From: Burkholderiales bacterium
GTDB lineage: Bacteria; Pseudomonadota; Gammaproteobacteria; Burkholderiales; Burkholderiaceae_C
NCBI GenBank assembly: GCA_025354615.1
Contig: JANXMO010000179.1
Location: 1 to 8,068 of the forward strand
Reading direction: 5' to 3'
Length of the DNA stretch: 8,068 nucleotides
Each line of letters begins with the position of its first letter. The stretch's first letter is position 1. The notes beneath the pieces were generated by a model that worked only from the letters and a program-made list of their open reading frames with translations, had not been told where the DNA came from and made no database searches. Positions 1 to 7,782 of this stretch are shown piece by piece. The position numbers and the translations under genes were made by a program.

Positions 1-1300
1 TACGCTGGTGGTTGCCTTGACGCTACTGGCTGCAGCGTCTTTGAGTGGCTCCATGCGCGCCAAACTGCGCGTGATGTTGAGCAAGCACTTGTTCAGCTAC
101 CGCTACGATTACCGGCGAGAGTGGTTGCGTTTCACCGCAACCTTGTCGACTGGTAAAACACCTGTTGAGACGGCCACGTTAGTGATCAGGGGCTTGGGCG
201 ACATGTTGGAAAGCCCGGGCGGTGCGCTTTGGTCACGCTCAACCACGAGCGCAGGCGAGCTGGTGCCGATGGCGCAATGGAACATGCCCCGCGCCGTTCA
301 ATGGGAACCCGTCACTTCCGAGTTTTTAAGAAATTTGTCTGCTCCGGGAAAGATCATTGACCTGGACGAATACCGCCGCCACCCTGAGCGCTACGGCACT
401 TTGCAGTTGCCCGCCTGGTTGGTGGAGAACGAGCAGTGCTGGTTGATCATTCCCTTGAATATTTTGGAAGATTTGACAGGTTTTGTTGTGTTGCTGCGCG
501 CCCGCACCCGGATCGAGTTGAACTGGGAAGTGGCCGATTTATTGAAAACTGCCAGCCGCCAAGCGGCCAGTTTCCTGGGGCAAATGCACGCCACTGAAGC
601 CCTGCTGGAAGTGCGTAAATTTGATGCTTTCAACCGCATGTCAGCCTTTGTGGTGCACGACCTCAAAAACATCGTCACGCAGTTGTCATTGATGATGAAG
701 AACGCCCGCCGGCTGCGCGATAACCTGGAATTTCATGAAGACATGATGATGACGATCGAGCATTCACTGGAAAAAATGCGCCAGTTGATGTTGCAGCTGC
801 GTGAGGGTGAAAAGCCGCCTGGTCGCGCCAGTGGGGTGGCTTTGCTGCCCATCGTGCGCCGGCTGGCGGCTGTAGCGGAGGACCGCGGGCGGGTGTTGGC
901 CGTCAATGCGGTAGATCCTTTGTTGTACACGCGGGGGCATGAAGAACGGATAGAACGCGTGCTGGGGCACATGGTTCAAAACGCTTTTGATGCCACGCCA
1001 GTGTCGGGCAAGGTCTGGGTGACCTTGGCGCGTGTGGCCGGGCAGGTGCAGGTGGAAATTGGTGACTCGGGCGAGGGCATGTCGGCCGAGTTTGTTCAAG
1101 ATCGCCTGTTCAAGCCGTTTCAAACCACCAAGCCCACCGGCATGGGCATCGGCGCTTATGAGAGCTGCCAATACGTCCAGGAACTGGGCGGCTCGATCAA
1201 GGTTGATACGGCTGCCGGCCAGGGCACGGTCATCACCTTGTTGCTGCCGCTGTTGGACACTGCGGCATCGTCCGACTTGCACGGCGCCGCTCTCGCATGA
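1..1300 (+). CDS. prsK: PEP-CTERM system sensor histidine kinase PrsK (3' part; 5' end outside window)
   Basis: The reading frame is open from the left edge, so the gene is cut by the window. Residue numbers here count from the GTG at position 8. The first ~15 residues are hydrophobic (VALTLLAAASLSG) and look like the end of the last membrane helix. A YRYDYRREWLRF segment follows at 31-42, then a GAF-like sensor region at about 50-190. The DHp helix has the phospho-acceptor His217 in HDLKN. The ATPase domain has an N box (Asn325 in VQNAFDA), G1 (GDSGEGM, 352-358), F box (LFKPFQTTK, 367-375), G2 (GMGIGAYE, 378-385) and a G3-like GQGT at 404-407, so kinase activity should be intact. PrsK proteins are, from memory, near 690 residues, so roughly 250 N-terminal residues are missing. 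It would phosphorylate PrsR, encoded immediately downstream with a 4-bp ATGA overlap. The assignment rests on the domain order plus the prsR-prsT neighbours; a generic GAF histidine kinase is the fallback. Confidence 0.9.
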   Translation, partial: TLVVALTLLAAASLSGSMRAKLRVMLSKHLFSYRYDYRREWLRFTATLSTGKTPVETATLVIRGLGDMLESPGGALWSRSTTSAGELVPMAQWNMPRAVQWEPVTSEFLRNLSAPGKIIDLDEYRRHPERYGTLQLPAWLVENEQCWLIIPLNILEDLTGFVVLLRARTRIELNWEVADLLKTASRQAASFLGQMHATEALLEVRKFDAFNRMSAFVVHDLKNIVTQLSLMMKNARRLRDNLEFHEDMMMTIEHSLEKMRQLMLQLREGEKPPGRASGVALLPIVRRLAAVAEDRGRVLAVNAVDPLLYTRGHEERIERVLGHMVQNAFDATPVSGKVWVTLARVAGQVQVEIGDSGEGMSAEFVQDRLFKPFQTTKPTGMGIGAYESCQYVQELGGSIKVDTAAGQGTVITLLLPLLDTAASSDLHGAALA

Positions 1301-2670
1301 CGCAGCCGAAAACACCGCCGCTGTTGATCGTTGAAGACGACCTGGCGCTGCAAAAGCAGATCAAATGGTCACTCGACCGATTCGATTCCGTGACGGCCAG
1401 CGACCGTGAAAGCGCGCTGCTGCAGTTCCGCCGCCATGCGCCTGCAGTGGTGACGATGGATTTGGGCTTGCCGCCTGACGCCGACTCGGTGTCCGAAGGC
1501 ATGAAATTGCTCGGCCAGCTGCTGGACCTCGACCCCGACGTGAAGGTGATTGTGCTGACCGGGCAAAACGACCAGTCCAATGCGCTGCGCGCCATTGCCT
1601 TGGGCGCTTACGATTTTTTTGCAAAGCCGTTCGATCCCGATTTGCTGGCCTTGACGATTGACCGCGCCTTGCGCTTGGTTGACCTGCTGCGTGAAAACCG
1701 CCGCCTGCAAGCCCTGCACCGCCCCGACGCGCTGGCTGGCTTGCTGACCAGTGATGAGGGCATGCTGCGCGTGTGCCGCACGGTTGAAAAAGTCGCCCCC
1801 AGCGACGCCAGCGTGTTGCTGCTCGGCGAAAGCGGCACTGGCAAAGAAGTGCTGGCCCAGGCGCTGCACCAGGCCTCCAAGCGCAGCGGCAAATTCGTGG
1901 CCATCAACTGCGCCGCCATTCCTGACAACCTGCTTGAAAGCGAGTTGTTCGGTTATGAAAAAGGCGCTTTCACCGGCGCGGCGAAAACCACGCCAGGGAA
2001 AATCGAAGCAGCACAAAACGGCACTTTGATGCTGGATGAAATCGGCGATTTGCCGTTGCCGCTGCAGGCCAAGTTGCTGCGTTTCCTGCAGGAAAGGGTG
2101 GTTGAACGCATCGGTGGCCGCAGCGGTATTCCGATTGACACGCGCGTGGTCTGCGCCACCCACCGGCAGCTGGACGATTTGATTGCACAAAATTTGTTTC
2201 GCCAGGACTTGTACTACCGCCTGGCCGAAATCGCGATTGACATCCCACCGCTGCGTGATCGCACGGGCGACGCGGTGTTGCTGGCGCAGGCTTTTTTGCG
2301 CCGTTATGCCGAAGACCAGCGCCGCGGCGCGATGGTTTTCAGCGACGATGCGCTGGCCGCCATCGAAGCGCATGCCTGGCCCGGCAATGTTCGCGAGCTG
2401 CAGCACGCGATCAAGCGCGTGGTCATCATGGCCGATGGCAAGCGCATCGGGCTGGACGACCTGAAGCTGCCACGTCGCCCGGCGGCCGGTAGCGCTTTGC
2501 CTGTAGATGAACCGTCTCTCGACCTCCGAACCGTTCGTGACAAGGCCGAGCGTGCCGCGGTCGTTTCGGCGCTGGCGCGCACCAATGGCAATATCCTCAA
2601 AGCCGCTGAAATTCTCGGCGTGAGCCGGCCCACTCTTTATGACCTCATGCACCGTCTTGCCATCCAGTGA
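1297..2670 (+). CDS. prsR: PEP-CTERM-box sigma-54-dependent response regulator PrsR
   Basis: This 457-residue protein has the NtrC-type three-domain layout. The receiver domain (about 9-125) has the acidic pocket Glu13/Asp14/Asp15, phospho-acceptor Asp55 in [10 protein letters not shown], Thr88 and Lys110 (FFAKPF). The AAA+ domain (about 145-385) has Walker A GESGTGKE (177-184), the sigma-54 contact loop GAFTGA (223-228), Walker B LMLDEIGD (244-251), FRQDLYYRL (301-309) and WPGNVREL (361-368). A Fis-type helix-turn-helix closes the protein (about 430-455, [20 protein letters not shown]). It should therefore bind upstream sites and drive ATP-dependent opening of sigma-54 promoters; in exosortase-bearing bacteria this family acts on PEP-CTERM protein genes. 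The ATG overlaps the prsK stop (ATGA) and has no clear Shine-Dalgarno of its own, so translation is probably coupled to prsK. The specific PrsR identity comes from the sequence type and the prsK/prsT neighbours. Confidence 0.93.
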   Translation: MTQPKTPPLLIVEDDLALQKQIKWSLDRFDSVTASDRESALLQFRRHAPAVVTMDLGLPPDADSVSEGMKLLGQLLDLDPDVKVIVLTGQNDQSNALRAIALGAYDFFAKPFDPDLLALTIDRALRLVDLLRENRRLQALHRPDALAGLLTSDEGMLRVCRTVEKVAPSDASVLLLGESGTGKEVLAQALHQASKRSGKFVAINCAAIPDNLLESELFGYEKGAFTGAAKTTPGKIEAAQNGTLMLDEIGDLPLPLQAKLLRFLQERVVERIGGRSGIPIDTRVVCATHRQLDDLIAQNLFRQDLYYRLAEIAIDIPPLRDRTGDAVLLAQAFLRRYAEDQRRGAMVFSDDALAAIEAHAWPGNVRELQHAIKRVVIMADGKRIGLDDLKLPRRPAAGSALPVDEPSLDLRTVRDKAERAAVVSALARTNGNILKAAEILGVSRPTLYDLMHRLAIQ

Positions 2671-2707
2671 ATCGCCGTTCGACGCTGCGCCGCGCCGCCG
2701 CCGCGTG

Positions 2708-5476
2708 ATGACTGCCCACCGCTTCATTCCCCTGCTGCTGATGACCGCTGCACTGTTGAGCGCATGTGGCGGTAGCAGCCCGGAAAAATCACTGGCATCG
2801 GCACAGGCGTATCTGCGCGAGCAAAACGTCAAAGCGGCTGTCATCGAACTGAAAAATGCGTTGCAGAAAGCGCCCGACCTGGCGCCTGCGCGGTTTCTGC
2901 TGGGCCAGGCGCTGCTCGAGTCGGGTGATCCGGTTTCGGCGGTGGTGGAGTTCCGCAAGGCGGCTGAGCTGCGCCATCCGGCCAATATCGTCGTGCCCCC
3001 ACTGGCGCGGGCCTTGAACGCCGCCGGCAATTCGCGCAAGCTGATCGAAGAATACGGCCAGACGGTGTTGACAGACCCAGCGGCGCAGGCGGATTTGAAG
3101 GTGTCGCTGGCCAACGCGCAGGCGGCGGAGGGCAACCCGGAACTGGCCGCCCGTGAACTGGCGGCGGCCCTGGCAGCGTCGCCAGACAATCCCGACGCAC
3201 GTTTGTTCGAAGCCCGTTTGAAGGCCAGCCAGGGTAACGTCAAAAGCGCACTGGCAATCACTGACGCGGTGTTGCGCGCCGCGCCGGCCCACGAGGCCGC
3301 CTGGCTGCTCAAAGGCTTCTTGCAGTGGCGAGGCCAACATGACGAAGCGGGCGCTTCGGAGGCTTACCGCCGTGCGTTGGCATTGCGCAAAGCTTCGCTC
3401 GAAGGGCATGCCGGCGTCATCACGATCGCGCTTGAAACACAACATCTCGATGCGGCGGTGGCGCAGCAGGCAGAGTTGAAAAAGTTCTGGCCCAGCCATC
3501 CGCAAACCAGGCTGTTCGACGCCCGCATCGCCTTGCAGCGCGGCGACTACAAAGAGGCGCGCCGGCTGACCCAGCAATTGCTGGCATTGGCGCCCGCCCA
3601 TCAACCGCTGCTGTACGTGGCTGGCGTGGCCGACTATTTGAGCGGCGCAACGGTGCAGGCTGAAAACACCTTCAACAAAGCGCTGCAGGCGGCACCCGAC
3701 AACCTGTCAGTGCGCCAGATGTTGGCACGCAGTGAGTTGCGCCTGGGCCAGGCCGCCAAAGCGATGGCCGTCATCCAGCCTGCGCTCGACAACGCCTCGC
3801 CGAATGCGCAAACGCTGTCGATTGCCGCCCAAGCCCAGCAATTGCTGGGCAACCACAGCCAGGCGCAGCAGCTTTACACCCGCGCGGCCCAGGCCGACCC
3901 GACCGACACGCAAAGCCGCACCGCGTTGGCGCTGGCCAAGTTGTCGCAAGGCGACAGCGGCGCGGCTTTGACCGAATTGCAAGCCATTGCGCAAGCCGAC
4001 AAAGGCACCGCCACTGACCTGGAGCTGATCAACGCCTTGTTGAGCCGCAAAGCATTTACCGAATCGCTGGCCGCTGTCGATCGCCTGGATAAAAAGCAGC
4101 CCAAGGCGGCGCTGGTGCCTTATTTGCGCGGCAACATCCTCCTCGCCAAGGGCGATGTGGCCGCAGCCCGTGCCGCTTATGAGCAAGCCTTGGGCGTCGA
4201 TGCGCAATACTTTTTGGCGGCGGCACGCTTGGCCGGGCTGGATTCGATCGACAAAAAACCTGATCAGGCGCGCAAGCGGTTTGAGAGAATTTTGGCTGCT
4301 GATCCAAAGAACGAACAGGCGTTGATGGCCATGGTCGAGCTGGCCGTGGCGGCGAATGCCAGCGCCGATGAGATAGCCAGTTTGCTGCGCAACGCCATCA
4401 AAGCCAATCCGCAGGAGGCTACACCGCGGCTGCGCCTGGTTGATCTTTACTTGCGCAACGGCAACGCCACGAGCGCGCTGGCGGCCGCGCAGGAGGCCGC
4501 TGCCGCATTGCCTGACGATGTGCAAATCCTGGAGGCGCTGGGCGCGGCCCAATTTGCGTCTGGCGATTTGAACCAAGCCGGCGCTTCATTCGGCAAACTG
4601 GCTTCGCTGCAGCCCGAGGCGCCCAACGCCTTCGTGCGGCTGGCCGACGTGCAGTCGGCCGCGAAGAACACCGACGGTGCTTTGCAGAACCTGCGCCGTG
4701 CTTTGGCGCTGGCGCCAACGTCTTTGGTCGTGCAACGCAAACTCGTGCTGCAACTGTTGAGCGCCGGGCGCACCCTGGAAGCGCTGGAGGTGGCGCGTGC
4801 GGTGCAAAAGCAGCCCGCGCCGAATGATGCAGTCGGCCATGTGTTCGAGGGCGATATCGAGGCGGGCCGTAAAAACTGGCCTGCTGCTGCTGCGGCTTTC
4901 CAGGCCGCCCTGGCGCGTGGCAAATCAACCGATGCGGCCGTCAAGTTGCACGCGGTGCTGATCGATGGGCGCCGGCCGGCCGAAGCTGACAAAATGGCCG
5001 CCGCCTGGCTGGCGCAGTCGCCGCGCGATGTGGTTTTCATCGCTCACTTGGGCGACACCGCGCTGCTGGCCAACGACTTCGCCAGCGCCCAGACCCGCTT
5101 TCTGGAAGTGCTGCGAATCGACCCGGCCAACGCCGTGGCCTCGAACAATGTGGCCGCGTTGCGCAGCCAATTGAAAATGCCCGGCGCCCTGGCTTACGCC
5201 GAAAAAGCCAACGCCCTGCGGCCCGACCATCCGCCTTTCATGGACACCCTGGCCACCGCACTGGCCGATGACAAGCAGCTGAAACGCGCCCTGGAAGTGC
5301 AGAAAAAAGCCGCTGACCTGCAGCCCGACAACCCCCTGTACCGCTTTCATCTGGCCAAGCTGCAACTGCAGCAAGGCGATAAAACAGCCGCCCGCGCCGA
5401 ACTGGAACGGCTGGCCGCGTTGGGTGACAAGTTTGCCGGCCAGGCTGAAGTGGCGCGTTTGCTGAAGGCGCTTTGA
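2708..5476 (+). CDS. prsT: PEP-CTERM system TPR-repeat lipoprotein PrsT
   Basis: This 922-residue protein begins with a lipoprotein signal peptide: MTAHRF, a hydrophobic stretch, and the lipobox LSAC with lipidation Cys20, followed by GGSS. Cys20 is the only cysteine I can find. The rest is almost wholly TPR-like helical hairpins, recognisable by recurring A..LG.A....G....A...F..AL..AP patterns, for example near 60-92, 130-160, 303-335, 370-400, 575-605, 640-672, 775-808 and 845-885. The length fits the PrsT family (about 900, from memory). It is probably anchored in the envelope and acts as a protein-protein scaffold for exosortase/EPS functions; the precise role is unknown. I chose the ATG at 2708 because it starts a normal signal peptide. 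The frame is also open to an ATG at 2639 (945 residues, overlapping prsR) and a GTG at 2705, and none of these has a good Shine-Dalgarno. The 37-bp gap after prsR suggests one operon. Confidence 0.92.
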   Translation: MTAHRFIPLLLMTAALLSACGGSSPEKSLASAQAYLREQNVKAAVIELKNALQKAPDLAPARFLLGQALLESGDPVSAVVEFRKAAELRHPANIVVPPLARALNAAGNSRKLIEEYGQTVLTDPAAQADLKVSLANAQAAEGNPELAARELAAALAASPDNPDARLFEARLKASQGNVKSALAITDAVLRAAPAHEAAWLLKGFLQWRGQHDEAGASEAYRRALALRKASLEGHAGVITIALETQHLDAAVAQQAELKKFWPSHPQTRLFDARIALQRGDYKEARRLTQQLLALAPAHQPLLYVAGVADYLSGATVQAENTFNKALQAAPDNLSVRQMLARSELRLGQAAKAMAVIQPALDNASPNAQTLSIAAQAQQLLGNHSQAQQLYTRAAQADPTDTQSRTALALAKLSQGDSGAALTELQAIAQADKGTATDLELINALLSRKAFTESLAAVDRLDKKQPKAALVPYLRGNILLAKGDVAAARAAYEQALGVDAQYFLAAARLAGLDSIDKKPDQARKRFERILAADPKNEQALMAMVELAVAANASADEIASLLRNAIKANPQEATPRLRLVDLYLRNGNATSALAAAQEAAAALPDDVQILEALGAAQFASGDLNQAGASFGKLASLQPEAPNAFVRLADVQSAAKNTDGALQNLRRALALAPTSLVVQRKLVLQLLSAGRTLEALEVARAVQKQPAPNDAVGHVFEGDIEAGRKNWPAAAAAFQAALARGKSTDAAVKLHAVLIDGRRPAEADKMAAAWLAQSPRDVVFIAHLGDTALLANDFASAQTRFLEVLRIDPANAVASNNVAALRSQLKMPGALAYAEKANALRPDHPPFMDTLATALADDKQLKRALEVQKKAADLQPDNPLYRFHLAKLQLQQGDKTAARAELERLAALGDKFAGQAEVARLLKAL

Positions 5477-5493
5477 ACAGGCGCTGAAACGGC

Positions 5494-6537
5494 ATGGCGT
5501 TTCCTTCTGCATGGCGTTTTCGCTGCTGGGCTGCGCGTGCCGCGGTTGCCGGCATCACGGCTGCAGTGCTGGCGGGCTGTGCCGGCGCGCCGCCGCTTGC
5601 GGTTTCCCGCGGTGAAGGCGATAGCCGGGCCACACCGACGCCCCGCCCTGTGATCGAACTGGAGCGCGACGGCCCACCGCTTCAACCGCCAGCCGATTTG
5701 GTGCTGGTGCCTGATGCTGAACCGCGCGTTGAAGTCATCCGCGTGGGCGGGCCGAACAAGCCGTATGCGGTGCTGGGCCAGGCCTATACGCCGCAAACAC
5801 AAGACCTGCCATTTCGCCAGCGGGGCCTGGCGTCGTGGTACGGGCGCAAGTTCCATGGCCGCCGAACGGCCAGCGGCGAGCCCTATGACATGTACGCCAT
5901 GACGGCCGCGCACCCGACCTTGCCGGTGCCCAGTTACGTCCGCGTGCGCAACCCCGCCACGGGTGCCCAGGTGGTGGTGCGCATCAACGACCGCGGGCCT
6001 TTCCACAGTGATCGCATCATCGATGTGAGCTACACCGCCGCCCTCAAGCTGGGTTTGCTTCGCGGTGCAGCGCCGGTTGACGTCGAACGCATCACGTTTG
6101 ACGACATTCGCAGCGGGGCCTGGCGCGAGGCGACGCTGGTTGCGGCTGTTCCTGTCGCCCCCGCTGTGTTGCCTGATTCGTTGGACGCTTGGATGGGCCA
6201 GGCACCCCCACAGGCCGGCGCGGGCGGCGATGTTTTGCCAATCAGCGCATTGCGCCCGGAACGCGAAACCGCCCCGCTGCTACAGATCCCGGCTGCGGCG
6301 TTCTGGGTTCAACTCGGCGCGTTTCAGCAACGCGCTGGCGCCGAGCTTTTTCACCGCAAGGTGGTTGCCGACGTTGAGTGGCTGGCGCCCCGGTTGGCGA
6401 TTTACAGCGAAGGCGGTCAGGCACCGCACCGCTTGCAGGCCGGCCCCTACGGTCGCCTCGGCGAGGCCCAAGACGTGGCGCGACAGGTGCAGGAAACGCT
6501 GCGGTTCGCGCCACTCGTGTTGGAGCGGCAGCGCTGA
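5494..6537 (+). CDS. rlpA: Septal ring lytic transglycosylase RlpA family lipoprotein with SPOR domain
   Basis: This 347-residue protein starts with an Arg-containing n-region, a hydrophobic stretch and the lipobox LAGC (Cys29), indicating an outer-membrane-type lipoprotein. A Pro-rich linker follows. The double-psi beta-barrel domain (about 108-200) begins with GLASWYG (111-117) and contains HG at 121-122, Glu129 (TASGEPYDM) and Asp166 (INDRGPF). Glu129 and Asp166 are 37 residues apart, the same spacing as the Glu120 and Asp157 that I recall as essential in Pseudomonas aeruginosa RlpA, so the enzyme is probably active. After a variable linker a SPOR domain fills about 267-347 (FWVQLGAF...HRLQAGPY), which would bind denuded septal glycan strands. 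Its job is cleavage of peptide-free glycan during daughter-cell separation. It lies 17 bp after prsT without its own evident promoter, so it may be the last gene of that operon. No strong ribosome-binding site is visible. Confidence 0.92.
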   Translation: MAFPSAWRFRCWAARAAVAGITAAVLAGCAGAPPLAVSRGEGDSRATPTPRPVIELERDGPPLQPPADLVLVPDAEPRVEVIRVGGPNKPYAVLGQAYTPQTQDLPFRQRGLASWYGRKFHGRRTASGEPYDMYAMTAAHPTLPVPSYVRVRNPATGAQVVVRINDRGPFHSDRIIDVSYTAALKLGLLRGAAPVDVERITFDDIRSGAWREATLVAAVPVAPAVLPDSLDAWMGQAPPQAGAGGDVLPISALRPERETAPLLQIPAAAFWVQLGAFQQRAGAELFHRKVVADVEWLAPRLAIYSEGGQAPHRLQAGPYGRLGEAQDVARQVQETLRFAPLVLERQR

Positions 6538-6558
6538 GGGCCGCGGTGCCGTTGTTTT
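6526..6558 (+). terminator. Possible weak intrinsic terminator at the end of rlpA
   Basis: CGGCA (6526-6530) can pair with TGCCG (6547-6551), with an inner GCG/CGC pairing (6531-6533 with 6542-6544) across a two-base bulge and an 8-base loop. A T-rich run, TTGTTTT (6552-6558), follows on the + strand. The structure overlaps the rlpA stop codon. On the - strand no T run follows, so it would serve only the prs-rlpA direction. The stem is short and imperfect and could be chance in GC-rich DNA. Confidence 0.3.
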
Positions 6559-6563
6559 CAGGC

Positions 6564-7253
6564 TCAATCCAGATAGCGGCGGTCGATCGGCTTGAGCGCT
6601 GCGTCAAGCCGGTAAACCAGCGGCACGCCATTGGGAATGTTGAGGCCGACGATGTCGTCGTCGGAAATACCGTCCAGGTATTTGACCAACGCCCGGATGC
6701 TGTTGCCATGGGCCGCAATCAGCAGCCGCTGGCCTTGTTGAATCGCCGGTGCCAGCGTTTCGTTCCAAAACGGCAGCACACGCGCCACGGTGTCTTTCAA
6801 GCATTCGGTCAATGGCAACTGGTGCTCGTCCAACGCCGCATAGCGCCGGTCACCGCGCTCACAGCGGGCGTCGGTGGCTAGCAGCGCAGGCGGCGGTGTG
6901 TCGTAGCTGCGACGCCAGGCCAGCACCTGCGCGTCGCCGTACTGCTGTGCTGTTTCCGCCTTGTTCAAACCCTGCAGCGCACCATAGTGGCGTTCATTGA
7001 GACGCCATGAATTGACCACAGGCAGCCAGGTGCGGTCGAGTTGGTCAAGCGTGTGCCACAAGGTCCAGATGGCGCGCTTGAGGACCGATGTGTAGGCCAC
7101 ATCGAAATCAAAGCCTTCCGCTTTCAAGCGTTGCCCGGCTTGCCGGGCCTGCGCCACGCCGGTGGCCGTCAGCTCGACATCGGTCCAGCCGGTGAATCGG
7201 TTTTCCAGGTTCCAGGTGGACTCACCGTGGCGGATCAAAACAAGTGTGTGCAT
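6564..7253 (-). CDS. gpmA: 2,3-bisphosphoglycerate-dependent phosphoglycerate mutase
   Basis: This 229-residue cytoplasmic enzyme interconverts 3- and 2-phosphoglycerate in glycolysis and gluconeogenesis. The N-terminal [10 protein letters not shown] (6-15) carries the phosphorylated His9 with Arg8. TSVLKRA places Arg60, [16 protein letters not shown] (85-100) holds the catalytic Glu87 and Lys98, WRR lies at 113-115, and [14 protein letters not shown] (180-193) carries the second active-site His182. The whole core aligns well with E. coli GpmA as I recall it. The protein, however, stops right after [10 protein letters not shown], where family members usually continue for about 18-20 residues (typically ending with an Ala/Lys-rich tail), so it is short against the usual 247-250. 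No upstream Shine-Dalgarno is clear before the ATG. It converges on rlpA with 26 bp between stops and is divergent from the rhodanese gene. Identity is secure; only the missing tail is odd. Confidence 0.95.
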   Translation of the reverse strand: MHTLVLIRHGESTWNLENRFTGWTDVELTATGVAQARQAGQRLKAEGFDFDVAYTSVLKRAIWTLWHTLDQLDRTWLPVVNSWRLNERHYGALQGLNKAETAQQYGDAQVLAWRRSYDTPPPALLATDARCERGDRRYAALDEHQLPLTECLKDTVARVLPFWNETLAPAIQQGQRLLIAAHGNSIRALVKYLDGISDDDIVGLNIPNGVPLVYRLDAALKPIDRRYLD

Positions 7254-7266
7254 GAAGGGTCAGCTG

Positions 7267-7293
7267 CTGGCAAAAACCCCGGAATTCTATAAT
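7267..7293 (+). promoter_or_regulatory. Probable sigma-70 promoter for the rhodanese-grxC operon
   Basis: A perfect -10 hexamer TATAAT (7288-7293) lies in the 82-bp region between gpmA and the rhodanese gene. The best -35 candidate is CTGGCA (7267-7272, four of six matches to TTGACA) with a short 15-bp spacer. Transcription would start near 7300 and leave a leader of about 35 bases before the GTG at 7336. On the other strand TAGAAT (7289-7284) overlaps this -10 and could serve gpmA, but I find no good -35 for it. Confidence 0.45.
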
Positions 7294-7325
7294 CCGCAAC
7301 TCTGCCGACACTGTTGGCACCACCT

Positions 7326-7329
7326 AAGG
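7326..7329 (+). promoter_or_regulatory. Shine-Dalgarno (AAGG) that fixes the rhodanese start
   Basis: AAGG lies six bases before a GTG at 7336. The reading frame is open much further upstream, back across the gpmA start, so this site decides the start codon. The next in-frame GTG (7342) would have a 12-base spacer, which is less favourable. Confidence 0.6.
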
Positions 7330-7335
7330 TTCGTT

Positions 7336-7758
7336 GTGAACGTGTTGAATTTTTTTCTTGATAACGTCTACCTGGTGTTGATGGCCGTGGTGTCGGGGGC
7401 CTTGCTCCTCTGGCCGTTGGTTCGCGGCGGCGGCAGTGCGGGCAAGGTCTCGACGGCCGAAGCGGTGCGCTTGATCAACCGTGAGCGGGCCGTGCTGATC
7501 GACGTCAGTGAACCTGCGCAATACGCGGCGGGCCACGCCGCTGGCGCCAAGAACATTCCATTTTCCCAGCTGGCGACCCGGACGGCAGAACTGCCCAAAA
7601 ATAAGACCTTGCCGCTGGTGCTGTTGTGCGCCAACGGCGGCCGCGCCGGCCGCGGCGTGGCCGTGCTGCAGCAGTTGGGCTACAGCAACGCCTGTGCGCT
7701 GGCTGGCGGCCTGACAGCTTGGCGAGAGGCCAGCCTGCCTTTTGAAAAATCCACCTGA
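7336..7758 (+). CDS. Membrane-anchored single-domain rhodanese-like protein
   Basis: This 140-residue protein starts at GTG 7336, chosen from the AAGG site six bases upstream and because translation from there opens directly into a membrane segment. Residues about 9-28 (NVYLVLMAVVSGALLLWPLV) form one hydrophobic helix. A rhodanese domain fills about 35-137: VSTAEAVRLIN, then LIDVSEPAQYAAGHAAGAKNI with Asp56, and the active-site loop CANGGRAG with catalytic Cys98, then the LAGGLTAW signature (122-129). With the cysteine present it should be able to carry a persulfide in sulfur transfer, though the natural donor and acceptor are unknown. It is followed after 24 bp by grxC, so the two are probably one operon concerned with thiol or sulfur handling. 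Which side of the membrane the domain faces is not certain: the RGGGSAGK stretch just after the helix suggests the cytoplasm. No specific gene symbol is justified. Confidence 0.88.
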   Translation: MNVLNFFLDNVYLVLMAVVSGALLLWPLVRGGGSAGKVSTAEAVRLINRERAVLIDVSEPAQYAAGHAAGAKNIPFSQLATRTAELPKNKTLPLVLLCANGGRAGRGVAVLQQLGYSNACALAGGLTAWREASLPFEKST

Positions 7759-7782
7759 TTTGCTGTTCAAGGAGCCCGTTGC

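Noticed and set aside
1369..3312. Very long open frame on the - strand (647 codons) antisense to prsR and prsT
   Set aside because: It spans two well-supported + strand genes. Its translation is low-complexity Ala/Arg/Gln/His-rich with no recognisable domain, as expected from the reverse complement of GC-rich coding DNA.
3723..3740. Sigma-54-like TGGCACG...TTGC inside prsT
   Set aside because: The GG and GC are 13 bases apart instead of the strict 10, and it lies within coding sequence far from any gene start.
3707..4576. 289-codon - strand open frame inside prsT
   Set aside because: It is a shadow of the Ala/Leu/Gln-rich TPR repeats, with no domain, ribosome-binding site or promoter.
4876..4890. 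CTG/GCT trinucleotide run in prsT encoding a short Ala stretch
   Set aside because: It is only about four units long and in an Ala-rich helical repeat protein; this is ordinary composition.
6242..6718. - strand open frame across the rlpA end and the gpmA 3' part, considered as a possible frameshifted GpmA tail
   Set aside because: The residues after the gpmA stop in this frame ([16 protein letters not shown]) do not resemble the usual tail and continue as an rlpA antisense shadow.
7314..7329. TTGGCAC-type sigma-54 -24 element before the rhodanese gene
   Set aside because: At the required spacing the -12 position reads GG, not GC, and transcription would begin after the chosen start codon.
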